DNA of 64,000 nucleotides, taken from assembly GCA_033239525.1 (NCBI GenBank), contig BSYO01000011.1, positions 8,833,973-8,897,972 of the forward strand, written 5' to 3'. Position numbers and translations under genes: made by a program. Below the pieces are notes generated by a model that did no database searches, had not been told where the DNA came from, and worked only from the letters and a program-made list of their open reading frames with translations. This document shows positions 12,201 to 27,200 of the stretch, piece after piece. This stretch comes from Nepenthes gracilis. Taxonomy: Eukaryota > Streptophyta > Magnoliopsida > Caryophyllales > Nepenthaceae. How positions within the stretch are numbered: position 1 is the stretch's first letter; each line of letters begins with the position of its first letter.

Positions 12201-15200
12201 TTTTATGAATGATCACATATTTTTGACCTAATTTTTAATATTCTATAAATATATATCTCTTCTATTCATTAATCATACCATACATTGATATAGAGAGGAA
12301 AATGGTTGTAACCCTGAAAGCCCTCATTAATGCATGTACAAAGCCATTCATGTTTGAGAAAACAAACATATTCTCTTGAGATAAATTATTGCGATTTTCT
12401 CATCCAACTTGTTTTTTTTTATTGTCTACATACTTGTTCCAACTTTCAAACATTTGTTAATACATCAGTGGTATAGATACTATGACTAAATAGTGTGTGA
12501 AAATTCATTAATAAGTAAAGTAAATTCAATAATAAGATTGGAAGCTTTTAAGTTTTATTACTGTAAGCAAATTTAAGAAATTTTTTAATAAAAATCACCA
12601 ATCAAGGGAGTCAACTAAGATTTAATACTTTTATACCGCTTAAACAATAAATTGATTTTTATATTATATTGCTTTCATTAGTTGGATAAGTTTATAGAGT
12701 TTTATTAGATAATTATTAATTAGTGAGACTTTCTTTTGTAACTAAATTATTTATATTATTTTCTTACATCTCAAATTTATTTTTGTTGATATATTTTCTT
12801 TGAAAATTAATTTTTATTTATATTTAGTAAAGAATATATATTACGTGTTGTTAGAGTCATTTTTATAATTGGCATATTCCGTGACCATATGTAATCATAT
12901 ATCGATATCAGTTGTATTTTGTCGAAGTACTGTATCAACATATTTCAATAGCTGTTTGTTCTAGCTTCTAGGAGTACCACACCTGCCATGAGCTCTCCCC
13001 CCGCTCGAGCTCAAAATCCCAAAACCCCGTGCTCGCCGTGAGCTCTCCACCCACTTTAGCCCAAAATCCCGAAATCCTACACTCGAGTGCAAATTTCAGA
13101 AACCCCTCGCTCACTAATCGACTCCTTCCCGCTCAATCCCTGTTCAAGCACCGCAACAACGGGTAACTTTTTCGAATACATTTTTTGAGCCCTTTATAAA
13201 TATACACTTATAATCAGTTACCCTAACTCTTGATTGATGCATTTGGAGCCGTCCCACTTAAGCGAAATTCATTTTCCACTCCATTAAACGTATTCTAATT
13301 GAAAAAATCAATCCTTTCTCATTGTTCTTCATGTGCTAGCGGTTTTCTCACCACTTTTTCTTTATCGATCCATCACTTTTAGCCTCCTACCTTCGTTGGT
13401 GACATCGGTACATTGAAGAAGGTGATCTGGTCATGTTTGGCAATTCAAGTAACTCAAGAGGGAAGATTGTCGTAAAGATCGGAAGGTGTCCGATTCCGTT
13501 GCCGTGGGCAAATCCAAGGAGTTCCTTGGTAGGGATCACAAGATGGGATTAAGTCGGCTAGTTTTGCACGTCGTTATCATCCTGTTTGTAAGTTGATTTT
13601 TATAGTGCATTTTATCCCTACTTGTTAAAGCCTGAAGGACTTTTCTCAATTATCGTGGGTATTGAGTTTTTCTTTCATCACCAAAAAGCTTATCTTTTTA
13701 TTATTATTATTGCTTTTATACTGGTATTACTTGTATCATCTAGATACAAATATTCTTTACGTGTATTGAATATTTGATTTTACACTGCTTCCGCTAATTT
13801 GTTGTAGGAGTCAAAACATTATTGTGCTATTTGGGACAAAATGTCCCTTTTCAATTGGTATCAGAGAATTACCTCGATCCACGACCCCTGATCTAGATGT
13901 ATACGAGTGGATTTCTCTCTGTACCTCCCTTCTTTGATGGGAGTAACTATATATATTGAAAGGTTCGGATGAGAGTCTTGTTCAAATCTATGGATGAGTG
14001 CATGTGGGCTAACATCTAAGCTGGGTGGACTCCACCCAAAAGTACTGATGAACCAAAAGTTCTGTCTTTGTCAAAAGAAGAACTTGATGCATGTAGTTGG
14101 AACAGTAAGGGATTATATACTATTTTTATGGTCGTATCTCTCGAAGAGTTCAAACGCATATCTATGTGTGAGACTGTAAAAGATGCGTGGAAAATACTTG
14201 AAATAACTCATGAATGAACCAAACTTGTAAAAAATTTAAAATTATAAATGCTAACGATCAGATTTGAAGAAATCTATATGAAAGATGATGAAACGTTCGA
14301 TGAGTTCTATGCACAATTAAATGATATTGTGAATTCCACATTTAATTTAGGAGAACGTATTTCTGAAAATAGAATTGTTAGAAAAGTTCTTAGATCTTTT
14401 CTTGAATGATTTAGATCTAAGGTCACCGCTATCGAAGAAAGCAAAAACCTTGATAAAATGCAGATCAAAGAACTTGTAGGATCCCTCAAAACTTATGAGC
14501 TCACACTTCCATAATAAAAAAATAAATAAATCGATTACTCTAAAATTTGTTAAGGAAAAGAACGATCGTGACTCCGATGAGGAGTCGAATAGCGATGAAG
14601 ATTTTACCATACTTGTTAGAAATTTTAAAAAAATTTTAAAGAAAAATAAATTCTCATCTGACTTACCAAGTTGGATTTAAAATAAACTCTAAAATTTGAT
14701 AAGAAAGTCCGATGTGAATTTAAAGAATCCAAATCTAAAAATATCCAAAGTGTTCAATGCTACGAGTGTAAAGGTTTTGGTCATTATTGTGCCAAATGCC
14801 CAAACCTTAAACACCAACAAAGTTAACCTATAAAACCAATGTGACATTGAGTGATGACGAAGAAGAAGAGGTTGAAAAATGCTCTGAAGATGTCAAGTAC
14901 ATGGCCTTTATGACCTCATTGTGTGAAAATGATGATCGCTTAGAGGCAAGTCTTAAGCTATTCGATGACTCTGAGAACAAGTCAGAATTTGATCTATATG
15001 ACCTTCATAATATTTATGACAAATTATTTAAAGAATACCTTATGAAAGAACAGTTTAGTCCGAATTGCACAATAAATGTTTTGACCTCCTTTGTAAATTA
15101 GCGGAAGCAGTATATAATTAAATATTTAATACACGTAAAGAATATTTATATTTAGATGATAAGAGCGATACGAGTAAAAAAATAAAACAATAACAATAAT

Positions 15201-18200
15201 AAAAAGACAAGCTTTTTGACGACGAAGGAAAAACTCGATATCCACGGCAATCAAGAAAAACCCTCTGGGTTTCAACAGTCTGGGAAGAAATGCACTATGA
15301 AAATCAACCTATAGATCGGGTAGTAATGATGCGCTAACCTAGTCGACTTACTCTTGTCTTATGATCCCTACAAAGGAACTCCTTGGATTTGCACACGGTA
15401 ATGGAACCGAACATCTTCCGGTCTTAACGTCAATATTTCCTCTTGAGCCACTTGAATTGCCGAACTCACTGGATCCCAGTGTTCACTCCACCAATGTCAC
15501 TATGAAGGTTAACCGGCGAGAGAAAAGAATGTAAAATGAGAAAAGATCACTTTATCAATGGAGCACAATCGTTGGAGAGAAGTGTTCTTGAAAATGGAGC
15601 ACACAACCAAAGGACATTCAAGCAAGAAAGCTCCTCAAAATTCTGCTAAGGTTCTTAGGGTTCAAGATATAAGGCCGCAATATATAGAAGTCCCAAAAAA
15701 ATTCAAATTAAAAAGTGTCTATTAGACACAAGGGGGCTGTGCCACTCGTGCGCTGGCTAGGGTTCGGGGCAATGAGCCTACACTGCTCAAGCGGCTATCG
15801 AGCACTTGTAGAGCGCCCGTTGCGGGAGGTGCGCCTAAGTGGTGCCTCAGGCCCAAAGCGAGGTAAAAAATGCAATACGATGAGGAGAATACTGAGATTT
15901 GATGATGATGACCTTTGGGCATAAAACGGATGAAAATCTTGCAGGCCGATACGTTGCCGCAATTACCGAAAGCACCAACAAGAGACTGAATGAACAACCT
16001 GACACGGCCACGGAATATGCCAACTAAAAATATGCCTAACACCTTCAAGTTGAGAAAATGAATGTGTCACTCAAGCACAAATTGACTAAAATAAAAAAAA
16101 ATTAGTTCTAAAATCCGAGTTAAACACAAAAGTTCAAGAAGTTAAGAACCCAAAAAGTTCTTTCACTGAAAAATCATAACTCTTGAATCTGATCTAGAGG
16201 CTGTTCGAAATGACTTAAAATAATTTTTAAATGACTCTAAAAAATTGGACCATATGCTCATTTTGGAAAAAATAAGAAGAAATAAAATTGCGTTGAGTTA
16301 TTCTGAAAATAACTTGAAAGCCACTAGTAATTCTAAAACTATATTTGTCCAACCCACGTCCCTCACGAGGCAAAACAGTCTCTCATTTGCTCATACTGAC
16401 AAATTGTCTAGAGGTTCCCCAAAGAAGAGTGCTAATACACAAGAACCTCAAAACTTCACAAGTATGAAACAGTTTGGTCTTAAATGCACTAGAAAGTCAA
16501 TATGCACTTCTGACAGCCATACTAAATTCGTTCCAATATGTCATAGATGTGAAATTATTGGTCATATTCATCCCCACTGCCCCGTATCATTACGCCTAAA
16601 AAAGTATCGGTAAAACTCTAAGATAGAGCATCTCATTCTCTACATCTAACACCTAAATGATCAAGTAATAAATTTAAGTAACACCATAAAATGTAGTAAA
16701 AAATTACAGATCAAGAAAAGTGAACACTATTACCGTTTGGTAATCCGTGACAAAAAGGAGTAGATTGCTTCCTTAAGGGAGATTGATCTTGATAGGGGAA
16801 GATTATCTTGATAGAGGGAGATGTAATTTTTGTTAGGAGGCGATATTATTATTAGGGGGAGTAGACCTCTACCTCTACCGTAGAAAAGTGTCTCACTATG
16901 TGGTTTGAGGGGGAGATAGGGGGAGGTTATTCTTGATAGGAGGAGTTTTCGTTTTGTCCTTCCTTTATGTTTATGTATATTTACCTCTTGCTATTGTATT
17001 TTTGCTATTTCGCACTAAACGTTTTCTGTTTAGGAATAGCTGTTCTTTCCTGGTGCACAGTAGGTGGTCGCTTTTGAAGTTTGTACCTTTTTTGTACTTC
17101 ATTGTACTATGTCAAATGTCTCAAGGCATCATTTACATGTACACGGGTTCTATATTTACTTATATTCTTTTCACTAGGGGTAAATTTTTATATACATGAG
17201 TTTTATCTCGGTGGTGTTTGAACCCATGTTTCACTTATATTTTTTTCTTTATATGTTTTGTCATGGAATTGTCAAAGGGGGAGACTGTTAGGATCATTTT
17301 TATAATTGGTATATTCCGTAACTATATGTAATCATGTGTCGATATCGGGCAGTGTTTTGTCGAAGTGCCACATCAATATATTTCTGTAGTTGTCTGTTCC
17401 AGCTTCCAGGAGTACCGCACTGTCATGAGCTCTCCCTTCGCTCGAGCCCAAAATTCCAAAGCCCTGCACTCACCATAACCTCTCCACCCGCTTGAGCCCA
17501 AAATCTCAAAGCCCTGTGCTCGCCACGAGCTCAAGCGCAAATTTCAGAAACACCCCGCTCGCTGATCGCCTCCTTTCTGCTCGAGCGCACATAGGGTTTC
17601 TCATGAGACCCTCGGTGCACTCGTCACACGCTTGAGCCGCGCTCGAGCGTCGCAGCAATGGAAAACTTTTTTGAATGCGTTTTTCAAACCCTCTATAAAT
17701 ATACACCTATAATTAATTGTCCTAACTCTTGATTGATGCATTTAGAGCCGTCCCACTTGAGATAAAATCATTTTCCACTCTATTAAACGTGTTCTAATTG
17801 AGAAAATCAATCCTTTCTCATTGTGCTTCATGTGCTAGCGGTTTTCTCACCACTTTTTTCTTTATCGATCCATCACTTCTAGCCCCCTACTTTCATTGGT
17901 GATGTCGGTACATTGAAGAAGGTGATCCGGTCGTGTTTGTCAATTCAAATAGCTCGAGAGGAAATATTAACCTAAAAATTGGAAGGTATCCGGTTCTGTT
18001 GTTGTGGGCAAATCTAAGAAGTTTCTTGGTAGGGATCACAAGATGGGAGTAAGTCGGCTAAGTTAGCACGTCGTTACCACCCGGTCTATAAGTTGATTTT
18101 TATAATGCATTTCTTCCCTGGCCATTGAAGCCTGGAGAGTTTTTATCGATTGTCGTGGGTATAAAATTTTTCTTTCATCATCAAAAAACTTGTCTTTTTA

Positions 18201-21200
18201 TTATTATTGTTACTTTATTTTTATACTCGTATTACTCGTATCATCTAGACCCAAAAATTCTTTACGTGTATTGAATATTTAATTTTGCATTGCTTTTGCT
18301 AATTTGTTATAGGGGTCAAAATATTATTGTGCTATTTGGGACAAAATGTCCTTTTTCACGTGTATCATACATTCATACATACTTTACTTTCGTTATTCTT
18401 ATAGGGCTTAAACAAAACGTAATTAGGGATCTCGTAACCTTTTTAATTGTTGTCATAGACCTACTTCGGTCCTTGACTGTATTAATTAGATCCATTCAAT
18501 TAAATCCTTATCTATTCCACCCTATTTTAATGAGAGTAATTATATTTACTAGGAGGTTTATATAAAAATGTTTATGTAATCAACACATAAACAAGTATGG
18601 GATAGTATTACTTACTCAAAAAAACATATGGGATAGTATTCAATCGGCGTAGACATTGCCCCAAGAATACAATCGATAATGAAACTAAAGTCTTATCTTT
18701 ATGTACTAAGGATGAATTAGATGCATGTAATTAAAGGTTTGCATGCAACTTTTATGGTTGTTTTTGCAGAGAAGTTTAAACATATTTCCGTGTATGAAAA
18801 CTCAAATAAACATGGAAAATTTTAGAAATCACTCATGAGGTACAAAATGGTTTAAAACTCCAATTTATAAATACTTTCTACTAAGTTTGAAGAAATTAGA
18901 ATGAGAGAAGATCAAACATTTGATAGATTTTATACCAAATTTAATGATATTGTTAATTTCATATCTAATTCACGGGTAGTAATACCTAGGGCACAGATGA
19001 AAGGTCTTAAAATTGAGCCCATGTCCCAACACGCCAATGAGACTGATTTGGCCTAAGAGGCTAAATTAGTCCAAGAGACCCGAGGACTTAGGTCCACGGC
19101 CCAAGAAGCCTAGAGAGTTGAATTAGTCCGAGAGGCTAACTTAACTTGGGAAGCTGAAGGACTTCGTAAGAGATCAAAGTCTCTAATAAAGCCCTGAAGA
19201 CATGGTACTGAGGGTATGGCTCTGAAAGCCCGAAGAATTATTGCTGAGCTAGCCCTCAATTGAAGCTTGAGGACATTTATCACCAAACGTGATAAAGGCA
19301 CGCACGATCTCTACGACGCGGACTATGAGAAATTTCCAACGGCATGAGCACAGAAAAGGAAGCTCAGGATGACCAAGAACGCCAGCTCAGATTGTAGACT
19401 TTTGTAAAGGCACGCACGATCTCTACGGTTCGCAATCTTTATCAAGAATAATGGTCTGCAGAGCAGGTATGATCACTACAGAAATGATGTCCCGCAGAGT
19501 AGGCCCACATGCACACAATGTCTCTGACACGAAAAAATGGATTTACAGAGTTGGTGATAAGATCCCCTGCACACGCCAGCCCCACGTGAGAAGATTCAAA
19601 CTACTATATAAGCATTCACTATATACCTAACAAAGGATCGAATTTTCAGTACTTGCATTTACGCTCAAAGAGATAGAGAAAGCAAGTCACTCACACTGTC
19701 AATTGAGAGAACACTTGTGATTGTAAGAGTGATCATTGGGAATCACCATATACTTTGTTCTCCACCTTTTTGTACTCAAACGCTTGATTAGTGAAATTAC
19801 TCTTGGACTCAGAATCCTGTGATTTTTTTCTCTCATTTAGAAGAGGAATTTTCACGTAAAAATATTTCGTATTACTACCTCTCTCTCCCTTCCTTCTACT
19901 AAAAATCTATACTTGTGTTGTTCTGCATTTGGATCCTTATCCATACAGTGACCAGGATCCGAGGATGCAACATTTGTGTCTTTTGTAGGAACTGTTAAAA
20001 AGTCAGGTTAACACGTTTTTTAGAAACTAAAAAATGGTGAATATAAGAGTACAAGCTAGTATCCTGGCTAGAGAAGCCACCTCATGTGACAATAGCCCTG
20101 TTGCAGGCATCAAGATAGAGGATCACCCTGATCCGTACATACGCGCGTTGGCGATGAAGATGGACGACATGTCTAAAGCCATCTGGACCCTTTGTTAAAA
20201 AAATGGACGAGTGGCTAAAGGAGGCACCATCCAAGCCCTCTCCGACCGCGATGTCCCAAAAAAATTATAAGGGGAAAAAGCACCCTACGAAGCTAGCCAG
20301 CCAGCATGAGGACTCGAGGACGCAAGTTGCCTCAAGCAGTAGAGTCCCATAGTGACTTGAAGGTCACTGGGGTCCTCAAATTCAAGAGGAAATCCCAAAG
20401 AGGTGAAACCCTCAATGTTTGCATGATAATTAGGAGAACGCCATTCAGGAGGTGGCTCCTCGTAACAAAGTCCCTCCAAGGGCTAGGAGCCTTCTAGGGT
20501 CGTAAGATGTCCAAGACCCTTACGAATTGAGGAACTACTTCAACAAGAAGAAGATGACAGGTACACCCCATATAGAGGAGAAGCTTTAGAAGGTCTAGCA
20601 ACGAATTTTTGGCAAACATGATGGAGAAGGAGTTGCTGACCTATGTCAATCTCCGTTTACAATAGAGATCAGGACGAGGTCGCTCCCCCTAAAGTCTAAG
20701 ATGCCAAACCTTGACGTGTACGACAGAAGCACTGATCCAATGGATCATCTCAATCACTTTTGCGAACATATAAGCCTCCAAGGCTTGATGAGATAACGAT
20801 GTGTCAGTGCTTTCCATTGACACTCAAAGGAGAAGGGAGGATATGGTTTTACAAACTATCAGAAAATTCCATTTAATCATTCAGCGAGCTAGCAGGCAAT
20901 TTTCTCTTACAGTTTGTCTCCATTAGGAGGATTGAGAAGCAACCCTGGCACCTTACTTGTGTGAATCAAGGAGTTAGGGAGAGCTTGAGAGGGTTTCTAG
21001 CCAGATTCATTGCAGAGGCCCAACAAATTTTGAAATTGACGGATGGGGTAAAGTTGAACTATGATAGACCGGCCACATTCCCTGCATGCGGCTGCCCGTC
21101 GATCGAAACTGATCATATACTCTGGTTAAAAAGGTGGACTTAAATTTTTTCTCTTCTTTTATATATATATACTTTATATTGCGTGCACAGAATCGCGTAA

Positions 21201-24200
21201 GGCCCAACTTCGTGAGTTGGTAGCCAGGGGGTCGAGGGCTCTCTCTTGACCGGTCAAGACGAGGTTGGTCGGGCATGAAGATCCCAAAAACAAACTGAGA
21301 TGCCATTAGAAATCACAATTCACTCAAACCATAACAGCGTGCGGAAGCACACTAATATTCATTAATTCTTTTACAACGGAAATGTTTTACAAATCTTTCC
21401 CAAAACATCAAAAGCAAAAACACCAATTTTGCTCCTCGCTGCTTAAATTCCGGCCAACTATCCTACCTATCTAGTCCATCGGACCTCATTCTTTTTCGTC
21501 TGACATAAACTCGTCATCACCGTCATCTGAAAAATAGAAGGAGTGAGCTAGAGAGCCCAACAAGGTACTCATTCATAAATCATGTATAGTCATGAACAGT
21601 AAACAGACAGAATGCAATAAAGACGTATATGCAGGTAGTTTCATAAAACATGGCCAGAGTCAACACAACAGATCCCAAAGTCATTTTCATGCAATTTGAT
21701 TTCCAAAAACATGCTTCTGTTTTCAAATTCATTTCCGTCAAAAACTGGCTACATTTAAGGTCTGCAGCTCTCGACCATCATATCTCAATAACGGCTACAT
21801 TTAAGGTCTGCAGTCTCGACTCTCTGAATCATCAAATTCCATAACTCTACATTTAAGGTCCGTAGTCATGACCAAATCGAACGACTACATTTAAGGTCCG
21901 CAGTCTTAACTAATCAAACAGCTACATTTAAGGTCCGCAGTATTGACCAATCAAACAGCTACATTTAAGGTCTACAGCTCTCGACCATCATATCTCAATA
22001 ACGGCTACATTTAAAACCTGCAGCTACTCGGCCATCAAACACTTAGTTCTGCAAATCATGCTTTATCAAGAATCAAAGTCAAATATACAATAAACCGGAC
22101 ACCACGAGGTTTTCCTTTCAATGTCTTAAAACCGGGGGTCATTTTCATCAGAATGCCGAAGGTCTCTTATCATAAGGGTGGAGGTCTTATTTATCAAAAG
22201 CCGGAGGTCATTTTACACATGCAATAACTGAACATCTTAAAACATGGCCAGACTTCATGCAATTAAGTAAAATGTCCAAACATCATGAAATAACTGGTAC
22301 CTTTTCATAAACAAATAACTGGTCATCATCTAAATCATGCAATAATCAAACTTTATGTGTGCGAATATTATGAAATAACTGAACATCATTAGAAAACATG
22401 AACTTAAAAAACAGAGAGTATGCTTGCATTAAACACATGATCAATAAAAGGTGAGTACTCTTGCTTAGATTAGATCTATGAACCCCTTACTTGGTTCTGG
22501 CTCGAAGTTCTTAGCGCCTTCACCAGGTCGATTGCCCAACTTCCTATCCTAATTCCCGAGGCCATTACTTATACACGTTGGGGGTGGTGATAGGTAGGGT
22601 AGGTCAAGTGCTTGTACTTTTTTGCTTGCTCCCCTTGCCTTTCTAGAAGGTCAGCGAGGTGGTTGGGAGTAGGTTACCTACTTAGGCATGGTCGCCCTGA
22701 CCCTAGTCATAATTAGTCATCATGTCAATCTAGCAGTCAACTCTTCCTTAGTTTCCCTTTTTCTATCACATATCTCCTCCATTTAGCATCTCTGGCATTA
22801 TATCCGAAAAACTCTTCAACGGCCTCCAGAAAGGTCTCTGAAAAACTCCTTGATTTTCTTCTAGAAATAGTCTCTAGAAGTCGTTCGTCTCCTTCGGAAG
22901 CCTCCTTAGTGGCCTCCGGAAGCGCTCATCCATCGCCTCCGGAAGCCTCCTCCCTGGCCTCCAGAAATGGTCTCCTCCGGAGGAATTGTCCCAAATTCTC
23001 TTCGAAAATCGTCTCCCAGTTCTCTTCGAAAATCGTCGTTTAAGGTCTCCGGAAATTCTCCCTTTACTACCTCCGGAGATCATCTTCATTGCCTCCAGAA
23101 GTCTCTTCCTTCGCCGTCTCCGGATATCGAGGTCTCCGAAACTTTAGCCTTTAATATTATCGTCTCTGAAGATCAAGGTCTCCGGAAACTTTATTCTCCA
23201 AACGTCTTTGGAATTCACTGTTTCCTCTTTTCTTCAAGGGATCAAGGTCTTCGGAATTATCATCTCTAGAAACAAGGCCTTCGGAAAGAACGTCTCCCTT
23301 CATAGCCTCCGGAGATCAAGGTCTCCGGAAACTTCACATATAGCCTTCGAAAATCTCCTCCGAAAGCCACCTCAGTCTCCAATCCTCAACGTCTCCGGAG
23401 ATTAAGGTCTCCGAAAAAATCACGATTTCTTCTTGCCTCCAGAGATCGAGGTCTCCGAAAATTATTGTTCACGGTCTCCAGGAAAATCATGCCTATTGAA
23501 ACTTGGTCGGCCGGCCTTCATGGCTTTAACATCTCCGGCCTCCTTCCACCCTTCCGGTCAACTGGTGTTGACCGAATAACCTCCTTCACGTTTTTGGTCA
23601 ACTTGCGTTGGCCAGTTAATTTTTCCTCACACTTTCCGGTCAACAGGCGTTGACTAGATTAATTTTCTCATTACATCTTCCGGTCAATTGGCGTTGACCG
23701 GATAGCCTTCAATTTCCCTTCACTCCTTGATTATTTTAACTTAATGACTGGGACTTTCTATGTTTCAGAATCTGGGCCGTTATATGAACGCCTTCTTATC
23801 TGCGCTAGAAGGAGGAGTTTTCTTCAAGCACCTCATCAACAAAGGACCCCAAACCTTTGCAGAGATCGAGGTCGTGGCACGAGCATACATCGCGGCCAAA
23901 GAAGCCAACGATGCAAAAAGCCCATCTAGGAGGAGAGCCTCCCCTTGAGGATGGTGGAGGAAAAAAGAAAGAATGAAGATCAACAAGGCTCCGGGCACCC
24001 AAAAAGTAGCAAAAGTTCAAGCAGATAGTTCGTGAGTACAGACCGTCAAACCTAACTCCCTTGAATGACTTACGTACCAACATTGTGATGCAGATTTGGG
24101 ATGAGAAATTTCTGAGGGCCTAAAGCGCTAAAGAATTCTGATGGTGGTGACCAGTCTATACACTGCTACTATCATCATTGCGGAGGTTACAGTACTGAGG

Positions 24201-27200
24201 ATTACGTAGGACGTTGTAGAGAGAGATAGAAGAGCTAATCAAGATAGGTCATGTTAACCGCTTTCTACAAAGACTCGGACAAGCCTCCGAAATAGTAGGA
24301 GATGGTCAGGCTGACCACCTAAGGAACCGAGTAGCCGTAGGGGTCATCAACATGATATTGACTCGTCCAGCTAGAAGTGGCACTCGAGAGGATCCAATGG
24401 CAAAGATGAAGAAGCCAAGGGTAGAATCTAGAGATGAGATCATTAGTTTTAGCAACCAAGATATAGCCCATGTAACATCCCCATATTCTGACTCTCTAGT
24501 TATAATAGCACTCATTTCTGATGGAGTTTTAGACTACCATATGAAATGAGTATTTATTGATAATAAAAGTTTTTACAATTTGCTCTACCTTGATACCTTC
24601 TTTAAATTAAGACTCAAGAGAAGTCAACTAACGGCTACTGAAGGACCCCTTTATGGATTGGACAATGAGCAGTACCAATAGAGGGAGTCATCAAGCTTGA
24701 GGTCATGTTAGGAACGTATCCGAGGATAGCATCTAAGACCATTTTCTTTTTGGAAGTAGACCTCCCTGTCGATCTACAACACTATCATTGGACGTCATTT
24801 CCTAGCTACCTTTGGAGCCATGACTTCAATCCCACATCTGAAGATGAAGTTTCCCATGCCATACAGGATTGGGGAGATTCTCAAAGATCAAGTTGCCGGA
24901 CGGATATGCTATCTGTTCCAAGTCACGCAAACGCCTCTTCCTCAGCCCGTTGAAGACTCGGACTTCCGCGATAAAACTATATTATAACAGGCCAAGTCTT
25001 GAGAAGTAAACGATCGAGGCTTTTTGGATCCTAGAGATCCTAAAAAATCCATCCAAATAGGAAGTTTATTGCCACAGCCTTTTCGAGACCAGCTCATCAG
25101 TTTCCTAAGAAAAAAACTCGGATGTTTTTGCTTGGGCACTAAGAGACATGCCAGGGATACCGACTGGAGTAATGGTCCATAAAGTGGGCCTAAATCCCAG
25201 TCATAAGCCTGTTCGACAGAAGAGAAGAAACTATTCAGTGGAAAAATTGGTGGTTATTCAGGAAGAGGTAAAGAAACTTCTGGACGTTGGATTCATACAA
25301 GAGGTACATTATCCCAATTGGTTGTCCAACATCGTGATGGCGAAGAAGAATAACGGGAAGTGGAGGATGTGCGTGGACTTTACAGATGTCAATAAAGTAT
25401 GTCCAAATGATAGGTTCCCATTACGGAGGATCGATTCACTTGTAGACTCGACATCCAAACATAAACTCTTAAACTTCATAGATACGTACTTGGGCTACAA
25501 TCAAATAATGATGAGCCCCGACAACAATGAGTACGCATTATTCATGATGGACCAAGGGACTTACTGTTATAAAGTCATACCCTTCGGCCTCAAGACCGCT
25601 AGTACCACTTATCAGATGCTCGTGAATAAAATGTTTGAAGTCCAAATTGTAAGGAATATGGAGGTCTATGTGGACGACATACTCGTCAAAAGTAAAATAA
25701 CTAACCACCATATCCAAGATCTGGACGAGACCTTCAATGTTCCAAAAGCACACCAGATGAAGTTTAATCCAGCCAAGTGCACATTCTGAGTGACATCAAA
25801 AATGTTCTTGGATTACATTGTTTCGCGCTGAGGGATCAAAGTAAATCTAGAAAAGATCAAAGCCATCCTTAATATGAAATCCCCTCAAACCATGAAGGAG
25901 GTCCAAAAGCTTATTGGGAGGCTTCAGTGTTGTCTCGCTTCTTGGTCAAGTCAGCCGAGAAGTATTTATCGTTTTTAAGGCCCTAAGAGGGACCAAAACT
26001 AATGGTTTCTAACTAACGACTAATTACGAAGAAGCCTTTTGAGAACTCAAGGGGTATCTCTCAAACCCTCCTCATTTGACTTCTCCTTAACCAGGCGAAG
26101 AGTTATATTTGTACCTCGATGTGCCCGATATAGCCTTAGGCTTAGCCTTGATTTGCTAGTAGCATGATAGGCGACAGCCTGTATACTACATCAACAATAT
26201 CCTAGCTGACGCTAAGATAAGGTACTCTCATGCGGAAAAGATGGCTTTGGTGCTCATGTATTTCACTAAAAAACTGAGACCATATTTCCAAGCACCCAAA
26301 GTAATCGTCCTGACCAACAAGCCCTTGAGAGTGATTCTATAGATACCAGAAATGTCAGAACGGTTGGTCAAGTGGGCCATTAAGTTGGAAGAGTTTGACA
26401 TAAAATTTCGCCCAAGGCCGGTCTTAGAAGGCCAAGCCTTGGCAGACTTTATGCTCGAAACCATAACCCTAACTCTAGACTCCACAGGCGTTTGTGATGC
26501 TGAAGAATCACACAACCTAGTAGTGTGGACTCTACATATGGACAGCTCTTCCATAAAGGAAAGTTGTGGAGCTAGCATTAGTTGAGGAATCAAAGATAAA
26601 GTACTCGATGGTCCTCGGGTTCTCAGCAACCAACAACGCCGCAAAATACGAAGCCTTACTTGCAGGATTATGGTTAGCAAAGAAGTGCTTGGCTAATGAT
26701 CTGGTTGTCTACAGTGACTCTAAGTTAGTTGTCAACTACGACAGAACTTGTTTTTTCCACTAATAATTCAGTCATGCGTAATAGGAAAAGAAGCCACATA
26801 TTACTCTCAAGGTTCTAGGAAAAAACAGGCAGAGTTTTCCCTAAAATTGGGTCAAATAAAAATATAAACTTGTACAAAACTTGCATAGCAAAACTAGTAC
26901 ATGCACACAACTATCTAATTATACCACAACTTTCCTACAACACGCGTTCACAGGACCACAGTTGCCATCCATGGCATTTATCACAATCCTATCCGCTATA
27001 ATAACAGTTTATGAGTGAGATACCATCTAGGACCTGTACAGAAAACGAGAAAACATATAGCGAAAATAGAACTATAAACTTGCGGAAGCATATTTTTCTG
27101 TTCATCACATACATTTCCATACAAAACCCATATATATATACATAGATGCCCATAGGTATAAAATCCATATACAAAATCACGTATCAAGTTGGGTCTTTAC

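Larger units (their letters stand above)
12849..18358 (+). mobile_element. SIRE-like Ty1/copia element, complete ends but no pol
   Basis: Two LTRs in direct orientation (12849-13853, 17286-18358) enclose a primer-binding site, a broken gag and a polypurine tract. The target duplication CGTGT is present at 12844-12848 and 18359-18363. Protease, integrase, reverse transcriptase and RNase H are absent: gag ends at about 16616 and is followed directly by 3' noncoding sequence. Gag similarity to the SIRE/Maximus group (long gag with two zinc knuckles) is the basis for the lineage call. A minus-strand solo LTR (15043-16041) sits inside gag. Confidence 0.85.
21060..23784 (-). mobile_element. solo LTR of family A in Tat 2 gag
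   Basis: This is a 2725-bp LTR on the minus strand. Target duplication TGAAC lies at 21055-21059 and 23785-23789. The ends TATGATAGACCGGCC and GGGCCGTTATA match those of the 37148 copy, with terminal TG/CA decayed to TA. It contains the tandem block 21749-22033, a TCCGGA-rich stretch (22820-23480) and four W-box dyads (23554-23701). No internal retrotransposon sequence is present. Confidence 0.9.
20034..24330 (+). pseudogene. Tat 2 gag, split by a family A solo LTR
   Basis: The Retrotrans_gag region begins near 20640. Visible pieces are [20 protein letters not shown] (about 20700-20760) and a stretch ending DGVKLN at 21059. The frame resumes after the solo LTR at 23790 with AFLSALEGG and continues [17 protein letters not shown]. 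The join is exactly in frame once one copy of the 5-bp duplication is removed. Further gag sequence to about 24330 has several stops. The N-terminal part (20034-20640) is poorly conserved. Confidence 0.75.

Noticed and set aside
13855..13866. tRNA-like sequences next to LTRs as tRNA genes
   Set aside because: They are primer-binding sites of 10-20 bases with no cloverleaf.
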